Source: Desulfovirgula sp.
Lineage (GTDB): Bacteria; Bacillota; Desulfotomaculia; Desulfotomaculales; Nap2-2B
Assembly (NCBI GenBank): GCA_020725585.1
Contig: DYES01000091.1
Span: 1 to 38,025 of the forward strand
Length of the DNA stretch: 38,025 bases
Direction of reading: 5' to 3'
Of this stretch, positions 33,157 through 38,025 are shown in pieces. The position numbers and the translations under genes were made by a program. Within the stretch, counting starts at the first letter, position 1, and each line of letters opens with the position of its first letter. Under the pieces are notes generated by a model. That model was not told the DNA's origin. It searched no databases and saw only the letters and a list, made by a program, of their open reading frames with translations.

Positions 33157-34143
33157 TCAAATCGTCTCCAGAAAAGCCTGGATGCGGGTGCGCAGCTGAC
33201 CGGAAATGCCTCCTGAATACTCGCCTTCCAGGTGCAGGAAGGGAATTTGCCGCTGACTGCACAAAAAACGCCACAAGGGCACCTCGTAGAGCCCATGATC
33301 GCAGAATTTCATCCCGTAGTAAATCACTCCGGCGGGAAGGGTACGCTCAAGAATAGTTTGGATATAAAGGGAGCGTTCGTTTTTCCCCGTCATCCGGGGA
33401 CAAGGGGGCTTGCCCAGGTAGGCCCTCGCCAGGACCAGCCAGGGATCGCCGCCGCAAGGATAATCTCTTGCTCCGTATTGGACATGAAAACGTTCTCCAC
33501 AACAAAAATCGGCAAAAACTGCTGCCGCATCGCTTTCTTCCAGCAGGGCAAGGATGCCCCGTTCAGGCAAAAAAGTGCCGGCGAGCAAGACGCGGCGGTC
33601 TTTTTGCCCCGACCCGCTTAAGACAGAACCGGCCTGAAAAGAATCAAGCAATTGCCGGGTTTCTTCCGGGGCGCAGGTTAAAACGGCAAAGAGGAGATCG
33701 AAAAACTTTCTGCTCATCCCGGTTGCGCCGGCGACCGCTTTTAATTTTGCCCGGATGCCCCCGTAGATTTTGATCGCCTCCCGCAGGGCTCCCTCCGGGA
33801 TGGGGCGGCCTCCTGCCGCCTCCAGCCATTCGGCCAGCCGTAACAATTCTTCCCGATAATAGCCGACGCCGGACTCGTCATCCTGGCGGGGGAGGTCCAG
33901 AATGAACACCCGGCCCCCCTGCGCCTTGCGGACGTCGTAACAACGACGCAACCCGTCGCAGCAGGCGGTGAAGATGACCGGCGCGGTCAATTTGGCTGCC
34001 GCACAGGCTCGGGCATAAGAGCAGTAGCTGCGGGGAAGCAACCCCGTTTCCTCCCCTGCCGGAGGAATCAGTCGGGAGGGGATCAAACCCGCAGCGTAAA
34101 TTATTTCTACCGGTACGTAAGAACAAGTGGTATAAACAAACAT
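33157..34143 (-). CDS. 2-hydroxyacyl-CoA dehydratase-like subunit (HgdB/BCR family), smaller
   Basis: A 328-residue partner of the same family. It begins FVYTTCSYVPVEIIYAAGLIPSRLIPP, the usual opening, with SYCSYARACAAAKL, FTACCDGLRRCYDV and late YYGMKFCDHGLYEVPLWRFLC, FLHLEGEYSGGISGQLRTRIQAFLETI. These Cys positions match iron-sulfur ligands in the D-component family, and the GxxSGQLxTRxxAF tail is a hallmark. ATG 34143 has CAGGGTG about 8 nt upstream. The larger subunit follows 38 nt downstream, so the two probably form a heterodimer. The MazG-like gene precedes it by about 20 nt. Confidence 0.84.
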   Translation of the reverse strand: MFVYTTCSYVPVEIIYAAGLIPSRLIPPAGEETGLLPRSYCSYARACAAAKLTAPVIFTACCDGLRRCYDVRKAQGGRVFILDLPRQDDESGVGYYREELLRLAEWLEAAGGRPIPEGALREAIKIYGGIRAKLKAVAGATGMSRKFFDLLFAVLTCAPEETRQLLDSFQAGSVLSGSGQKDRRVLLAGTFLPERGILALLEESDAAAVFADFCCGERFHVQYGARDYPCGGDPWLVLARAYLGKPPCPRMTGKNERSLYIQTILERTLPAGVIYYGMKFCDHGLYEVPLWRFLCSQRQIPFLHLEGEYSGGISGQLRTRIQAFLETI

Positions 34144-34166
34144 AAAAGACACCCTGTTCACCTACA

Positions 34167-34502
34167 CTACCTGTATCGACCGCGGTATTTTTCCTTTGGG
34201 TATTTTTTGCTGTTCTTTTCCACTTTTTTCCTTACCGCCAGCGACAAATCAGTACCTGTTCTGTTCGCCATGGCCAGACAGTAGATCACAACGTCGGCCA
34301 GCTCTTCTTCAAGGACGGGTAAAGTAACGGGTTCAAGAACGTTTTCCGGCGACCATTGAAAAATCTCCATCAGTTCTGCCGCTTCGATGGCAATGGACAT
34401 GGCTAGGTTCTTGGGGGTGTGAAACTGCTCCCATTCCCTGTCCCGGACAAATTCAGCAACCAGGTCTTTTAATTCCTGCACAGATGTGTTGGCGTCGCTC
34501 AA
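34167..34502 (-). CDS. MazG-like nucleotide pyrophosphohydrolase
   Basis: A short all-alpha NTP pyrophosphohydrolase of the MazG/RS21-C6 type, which cleans up non-canonical or excess dNTPs (dCTP in studied cases). Motifs are EQFHTPKNLAMSIAIEAAELMEIFQW (metal-binding EAAEL) and the second EEELADVVIYCLAMAN (ExxxD). Length 111 aa fits the single-domain type. TTG 34502 overlaps the mscS stop as TTGA, with GGGAGG about 10 nt upstream, so translation is coupled to mscS. Confidence 0.88.
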   Translation of the reverse strand: MSDANTSVQELKDLVAEFVRDREWEQFHTPKNLAMSIAIEAAELMEIFQWSPENVLEPVTLPVLEEELADVVIYCLAMANRTGTDLSLAVRKKVEKNSKKYPKEKYRGRYR

Positions 34503-35443
34503 CTTTCCAAAGCCTCCCCCTTTTTCCCCGGCGACTTCTTTTCCTTTTTATTCGCTTGTTCATCCTTTTGCGCAAAACGGACGGAAAAAGGCCTGCTGGC
34601 CTCGCCCCAGTAGATGGTGGTGTGCGGAAAGGGAATTTCAATACCCAGTTCGTCAAAGGTCTTCTTAATCCGGCGTCGCAATTCCCGGCCCACGAACCAC
34701 TGCTTTAGGGGAACGGTGGTAATCATTACCTTAATTACTACTTCCGAAGGGCCGAAGTTGTCAACGCCCAAAACCTCCAGAGGTTTTAAAATATACTGGC
34801 TGAACTCCGGATCACCGGACAATTCGGCACCGATCTTCCTTAACACTTCCATTACGTAATCAACATCTTCCTTGTAGGCAACCCCCACGTCGATCACGTA
34901 CCGCGACCAGTCTTTGGTCATGTTGGAAACCGAGTTGATGTTCCCGTTCGGAAAAATGTGCACGACGCCGCTTAAATCCCGCAGCACCGTGGTGCGCAAG
35001 TTCATATCCACCACTTCTCCCGCCGTGCCGTTTAAAACGACCACGTCGCCCACCCTGATCTGGTCCTCCAGGAGCATAAAAAAACCGCTGATCAAGTCCC
35101 GCACCAGGCTTTGGGCACCGAAGCCTAGGGCCAGCCCCCCGATTCCGGCGGCGGTGATGATGGGCTTTATATCCACCCCTAACTCGCTCAGGATAATCAC
35201 GATGGCCACGACAATTGAGCCGATCCAGGCGATCTTCCGGATTAAACCCACCAGCGTGCGCACCCTTTTTTCCTGTTCGAGAGAGCCTCCTGTCTTCCCG
35301 GTCAAAACCAGCTCCAGTTTCTTCAGAGCGGCAGCCAGCAGGCGGACAAGAATAAACGCCGCAATGACGACAACCAGAATGCGCAGGCCCGAGGTCATCA
35401 ACCAGCTCAGAAAAACACTCATGAGATCTTCCCACGAAAACAT
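34499..35443 (-). CDS. mscS: MscS-family mechanosensitive channel
   Basis: A small-conductance mechanosensitive channel that opens under membrane tension to release solutes. Three membrane segments are seen: near residues 10-35, 60-85, and the pore helix GGLALGFGAQSLVRDLISGFFMLLEDQIRVGDVV, the MscS TM3-beta junction. The beta domain (VVDMNLRTTVLRDLSGVVHIFPNGNI) and alpha/beta domain ending IPFPHTTIYW follow. A charged Lys-rich tail (KDEQANKKEKKSPGKKGE) is extra. ATG 35443 has GGAGG 7 nt upstream. It has its own promoter and overlaps mazG by 4 nt. Confidence 0.93.
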   Translation of the reverse strand: MFSWEDLMSVFLSWLMTSGLRILVVVIAAFILVRLLAAALKKLELVLTGKTGGSLEQEKRVRTLVGLIRKIAWIGSIVVAIVIILSELGVDIKPIITAAGIGGLALGFGAQSLVRDLISGFFMLLEDQIRVGDVVVLNGTAGEVVDMNLRTTVLRDLSGVVHIFPNGNINSVSNMTKDWSRYVIDVGVAYKEDVDYVMEVLRKIGAELSGDPEFSQYILKPLEVLGVDNFGPSEVVIKVMITTVPLKQWFVGRELRRRIKKTFDELGIEIPFPHTTIYWGEASRPFSVRFAQKDEQANKKEKKSPGKKGEALES

Positions 35444-35478
35444 CACTCTTCCTCCCCCAACCATAGAAGCTGAAAAAA

Positions 35479-35507
35479 ATTATACCAGGAAACGACAATA
35501 ATGAAAA
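35479..35507 (-). promoter_or_regulatory. Promoter for mscS operon
   Basis: The minus strand has TTTTCA (35507-35502), a 17-nt spacer and a perfect TATAAT (35484-35479), about 35 nt before the mscS start. Confidence 0.7.
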
Positions 35508-35604
35508 CAGGGCGGCCCCTTTCCTTTTCCGCCGTGCCGCCGCAGCCGCCCCACTGCAGCCGTCGTATCGTCACATTCTGAGCGCTTCGAGCATAACCTA
35601 CCAT

Positions 35605-35684
35605 TGTAGCAAGATATGGCTACACGGGTTAAATTTAGAAGCGCGGCATCCCAGAATTACCAGGATGTCCAAAGCGGGCGCTTC
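35605..35684 (+). other. Structured leader RNA upstream of the TylF-like gene
   Basis: In the plus-strand leader, TGTAGC/GCTACA (35605-35610 with 35619-35624) forms a 6-bp hairpin. Then GAAGCGC (35638-35644) pairs with GCGCTTC (35678-35684), closing an inner GGCATCC/GGATGTC stem (35645-35651 with 35663-35669) with a bulge on one side. The last hairpin ends 12 nt before the SD. No U-run follows. It could be a translational control element or a promoter/operator palindrome; no known riboswitch is recognised. Confidence 0.5.
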
Positions 35685-35707
35685 CGGCCCAAAACGGAGG
35701 AATGCAA

Positions 35708-36376
35708 ATGTGTCTTCACAATGGTGCACAAAGTATGTGGCGCAACGACCTTTATTTCCAGGAAGCAATCGTTGGTCTAAACACGCTCATCGATCCTGAA
35801 AGGTTATACATTCTCTACCAGTACGTCCGGCACACCGTTGACGTTTCCGGCGACCTGGCCGAATGCGGGGTCTACCGCGGCGGCTCGGCCCTGCTCCTGG
35901 CCAGGACCCTGGTTAAGTACGGCAGAGGGGACAAAAAATTGCATCTGTTTGACACTTTCGCGGGGATGCCCCCGGCGAACCCTTTGCTGGATCTTCACCA
36001 GGAAGGAGACTTTGGGGATACTTCCTTGGCGGAGGTGCAAAAATACCTGGCCGAGCATGGATCGTCTTTGTTGTTCTACCCCGGCCTTTTTCAGGTAACC
36101 TTCGCCAAAGTCCCGGAAACGAAATTTTCGTTCGTGCACGTCGACTGCGATCTTTACGAATCGGTCAGGTTGTGCTGTGCGTTTTTTTACGACCGGTTGA
36201 CACCCGGGGGAGTTTTCATCTTCGACGATTACGGTTTTCCCTCCTGTCCCGGAGCAAGGCTGGCGGTCGACGAGTTTTTCCGCACCCGGCCCGAACACCC
36301 GGTATACCTGCCCACAGGCCAGGCTGTCGTCAGCAAGCTACCGGAAGAATTTGTTTTTCTCCAAACTGGCACCTGA
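35708..36376 (+). CDS. TylF/MycF-type SAM-dependent methyltransferase
   Basis: A class I methyltransferase of the macrocin O-methyltransferase (TylF) family, common in surface-sugar and natural-product clusters. The SAM-binding motif I is VSGDLAECGVYRGGSALLLAR; the acidic loop HLFDTFAGMPP and the metal-binding VHVDCDLYESVRLC and FIFDDYGFPSCPGAR follow. Length about 222 aa. ATG 35708 has GGAGG seven nt upstream; ATG 35702 would be too close. It is the first plus-strand gene after the minus-strand block and begins a probable glycan cluster with the next two genes. The acceptor is unknown. Confidence 0.85.
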   Translation: MCLHNGAQSMWRNDLYFQEAIVGLNTLIDPERLYILYQYVRHTVDVSGDLAECGVYRGGSALLLARTLVKYGRGDKKLHLFDTFAGMPPANPLLDLHQEGDFGDTSLAEVQKYLAEHGSSLLFYPGLFQVTFAKVPETKFSFVHVDCDLYESVRLCCAFFYDRLTPGGVFIFDDYGFPSCPGARLAVDEFFRTRPEHPVYLPTGQAVVSKLPEEFVFLQTGT

Positions 36377-36384
36377 CCGCCGAC

Positions 36385-36404
36385 GAACGTCAACGAACGC
36401 CAAC
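36385..36404. repeat. Two tandem 10-bp repeats between methyltransferase and glycosyltransferase
   Basis: GAACGTCAAC and GAACGCCAAC follow one another directly, with a further GACGAAC/CAACGAT on each side, in the 68-nt gap after the TylF-like gene. Probably replication slippage. Confidence 0.5.
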
Positions 36405-36444
36405 GATCACCTGCTCATTAAAGCCAGCCGGAGGATGTTTTTTT

Positions 36445-37146
36445 ATGAAGTACAGCATTTCCATTGCCTTATTCAATAACCTTGCTCTCACCAGGCAGTG
36501 CCTGGAGTTAATCTTCCAAAACTGCGGGGAGGATTTTGAACTTTTGCTTACCGACAACTGTTCCACAGACGGCACCCGCGAATACATCCGCTGGCTCCCC
36601 GCCCACAACAAGCAGGTCATTCTCAATGAACAAAACGCGGGTTTTGGGCGCGCCCACAACCGCGCGCTGAAAATGGCCCGCGGAGAATATTTCATCGTCC
36701 TGAATAACGACCTTTTTATTGACGAGCAAAACTGGCTCACCAAACTAGCCGCTCCCTTTGCGGCCAACCCCCGCCTGGCCATCACGGGCCTGAAGGGAAA
36801 CCCCTGCATGATCGTTACCGACCCGGAAATACGCGGGGTCTGTCACCCCACAATTGTAGAATATGTTGAAGCCTCCTGCCTGATGATGCCCACCGCCCTG
36901 GCCAGAACTCACGGCCTGTTCAGCGACGAGCTGGAATTTGCCTACTTTGAAGATGCGGATCTGTCCCTTCGCTACAGGCAAATGGGTTACGAAATCCTGC
37001 TCGTGGAGATGAACTTCCGGCACCTGCGCGCGCAGTCTACCCAATTGCTGGACCCCGCCTTTCTGAACGCGATCTTTAAAAAAAATGAAGCTGTCTTTAC
37101 GAAAAAATGGCAAAATTATTTGCTCACCAGAACTTTTGACAAATAA
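36445..37146 (+). CDS. Glycosyltransferase family 2 (GT-A fold)
   Basis: A GT-A sugar transferase: ISIALFNNLALTRQCLELIF, LLTDNCSTDGTREYIRW, LNEQNAGFGRAHNRALKMARGEYFIVLNNDLFID (the DXD-type Asn-Asp site), then EFAYFEDADLSLRYRQMGYEILLVEM, the acidic catalytic ED motif of rhamnosyl-/GlcNAc-transferase-like enzymes. 233 residues. ATG 36445 has GGAGG about 9 nt upstream; longer in-frame readings overlap the previous gene and are not supported. It lies between two methyltransferases, so likely builds a methylated glycan on the cell surface. Confidence 0.9.
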   Translation: MKYSISIALFNNLALTRQCLELIFQNCGEDFELLLTDNCSTDGTREYIRWLPAHNKQVILNEQNAGFGRAHNRALKMARGEYFIVLNNDLFIDEQNWLTKLAAPFAANPRLAITGLKGNPCMIVTDPEIRGVCHPTIVEYVEASCLMMPTALARTHGLFSDELEFAYFEDADLSLRYRQMGYEILLVEMNFRHLRAQSTQLLDPAFLNAIFKKNEAVFTKKWQNYLLTRTFDK

Positions 37147-37191
37147 GCCATCCCGGTTCCCTCATTCCTTTTTCCAGGGGAGGTAAAGACA

Positions 37192-37884
37192 TTGAATTTT
37201 ACCGGTGAAAGGGTTGTTCCCGGCAAAACTCCGGAGAATGTTTACCAGGAACATGTGGCCAGATATAATTTCGCTCTTTCTTACGCAGCAGGAAAAAGTG
37301 TGCTGGACGTAGCGTGTGGTACAGGCTACGGAACGCAGATCCTCGCCCGGGTAGCCGCCAGCGTATTGGGCATTGACATTGATGAGGAGACGGTCCTTTA
37401 CGCCCGCCGAAACTTCCCCCACGTCAAAGTCACCTACCGGGTGGGAGATATCTGCAAATTGCCTTTGCCGGACGAATCGGTAGAGGCTGTTACCTGCTAT
37501 GAAACTGTTGAGCACGTGGCGGACGACCGGGGTTGTCTGAGAGAAATCTACCGCGTCTTAAAACCGGGCGGGCTTTGCCTGATTTCCACGCCCAACCGGG
37601 CGGTCTTTTCTCCTGGGAAATCGTTCGGGGAGAAGCCGCACAACGTTTTCCACTACCGGGAGTACACCCTTGCCGAATTCATGAATTTACTGGCGGGATA
37701 TTTTCAGAAGGTGGGCGTCTTTGCGCAATACGCCGACCAAATCTGGCCCCTGAAAGGATTGTCGACAGAGGAAAGGAAAAAATATTCCCCTGCTCCCCCG
37801 GTAACGCCCCACTTCTTTATTGCCGTCTGCCGAAAAGAACAGCCGCCAGAGAAGGTTGATAAGGTTATCGAGGATAGAACATGA
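37192..37884 (+). CDS. Class I SAM-dependent methyltransferase
   Basis: A class I methyltransferase (Methyltransf_11/UbiE-like) with FTGERVVPGKTPENVYQEHVARYNFA, the SAM motif SVLDVACGTGYGTQILA, acidic VLGIDIDEETVLYARR, and VTCYETVEHVADDRGCLREIYRVLKPGGLCLISTPN. The ending TPHFFIAVCRK is typical of glycan-cluster members. 230 residues, TTG start with GGGGAGG eight nt upstream. Its stop overlaps the next ATG as ATGA. The substrate is unknown, perhaps a sugar or lipid carrier product of the preceding genes. Confidence 0.88.
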   Translation: MNFTGERVVPGKTPENVYQEHVARYNFALSYAAGKSVLDVACGTGYGTQILARVAASVLGIDIDEETVLYARRNFPHVKVTYRVGDICKLPLPDESVEAVTCYETVEHVADDRGCLREIYRVLKPGGLCLISTPNRAVFSPGKSFGEKPHNVFHYREYTLAEFMNLLAGYFQKVGVFAQYADQIWPLKGLSTEERKKYSPAPPVTPHFFIAVCRKEQPPEKVDKVIEDRT

Positions 37885-37910
37885 ACAAAGAAGACCTTCT
37901 ATGTCAATAG
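37881..37910 (+). pseudogene. Truncated gene start (nine codons, MNKEDLLCQ)
   Basis: ATG 37881 overlaps the methyltransferase stop as ATGA and has GAGG 7 nt upstream, as a coupled gene would. The frame ends at TAG (37908-37910) after nine codons, next to AT-rich and GC-rich hairpin DNA. It looks like the start of a next operon gene that has been interrupted or lost, though a real short ORF cannot be excluded. Confidence 0.4.
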
Positions 37911-37962
37911 GCAACTTAAAATTTTTTCGTGACGGTACAAATGTTCGGAGCCTTTAAAGGAC

Positions 37963-38008
37963 GGGCTTCGCCCCTTCCGCCCGGCTCCGGCTGGATTAAA
38001 ATCCAGCC
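37963..38008. repeat. GC-rich hairpins at the window edge
   Basis: GGGC-TTC-GCCC (37963-37973) is followed by GGCTGGAT-TAAA-ATCCAGCC (37989-38008), an 8-bp perfect stem, in sequence that has no ORF. The surrounding GCCGGCGGC continues to the window end. It could be part of a mobile element end, a repeat or a structured RNA. Confidence 0.5.
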
Positions 38009-38025
38009 CTCGCCGGCGGCTTAAA

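Noticed and set aside
34860-35498. 212-codon minus-strand ORF across mscS
   Set aside because: Out of frame with mscS, rich in Arg/Gly/His, and no motifs; a reading-frame shadow.
1-38025. CRISPR array or complete insertion sequence
   Set aside because: No regularly spaced repeats and no transposase ORF were seen; only the window edge at 37.9 kb suggests an element end.

Overview
This window looks like a chromosomal segment of an anaerobic, spore-former-type Firmicute. The gene set and order point to the Desulfotomaculum/Pelotomaculum/Thermoanaerobacterales side of the Clostridia; that placement is inferred from gene content, not from a search. Supporting signs are a pyk-pfkA-accA-accD block next to dnaE, a one-piece tmRNA beside smpB, a secA-prfB pair with the RF2 frameshift, a clostridial TRAP (mtrB), a PerR regulator, an archaeal/anaerobe-type Thi4, KhtTU, split transketolase, and abundant Fe-S and 2-hydroxyacyl-CoA dehydratase-like proteins. 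Ribosome binding sites are strong, and GTG and TTG starts are common.

Nearly everything from 1 to 35.4 kb is on the minus strand and so is transcribed right to left. Positions 1-4.1 kb hold central carbon and fatty-acid genes (pyk partial, pfkA, accA, accD and a small leading ORF behind a promoter). Positions 4.2-7.8 kb hold mtrB and dnaE. Positions 8.0-9.5 kb hold perR and a thi4 gene under a TPP riboswitch with an adjacent terminator. Positions 9.5-14.5 kb hold a MoxR/VWA pair, a CoA-binding protein, a B12-type radical SAM protein and a secreted nuclease. Positions 14.8-15.9 kb hold ssrA and smpB (trans-translation). Positions 15.9-20.4 kb hold khtTU, the two transketolase halves and a YitT-family membrane protein. 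Positions 20.5-24.4 kb hold prfB and secA. Positions 24.7-27.6 kb hold a three-gene Cys-rich/ferredoxin cassette, then a gamma-carbonic anhydrase and nitroreductase pair. Positions 27.9-31.9 kb hold tRNA-Arg(CCG), ldh, pabC and pabB. Positions 31.9-35.4 kb hold two 2-hydroxyacyl-CoA dehydratase-like subunits, a MazG-like protein and an MscS channel.

At about 35.5 kb the direction flips. A plus-strand cluster starts with a TylF-type methyltransferase, a family 2 glycosyltransferase and a SAM methyltransferase, which looks like the start of a surface-glycan cluster. A further gene start, overlapping the last stop codon as ATGA, is cut off after nine codons next to GC-rich hairpin DNA at the window edge.

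The most interesting unexplained signal is the pabB leader (about 31.68-31.85 kb). A promoter is followed by a short ORF with two Trp codons that runs straight through an intrinsic terminator just before pabB. This suggests ribosome-mediated attenuation of a folate gene, in a genome that also carries TRAP.
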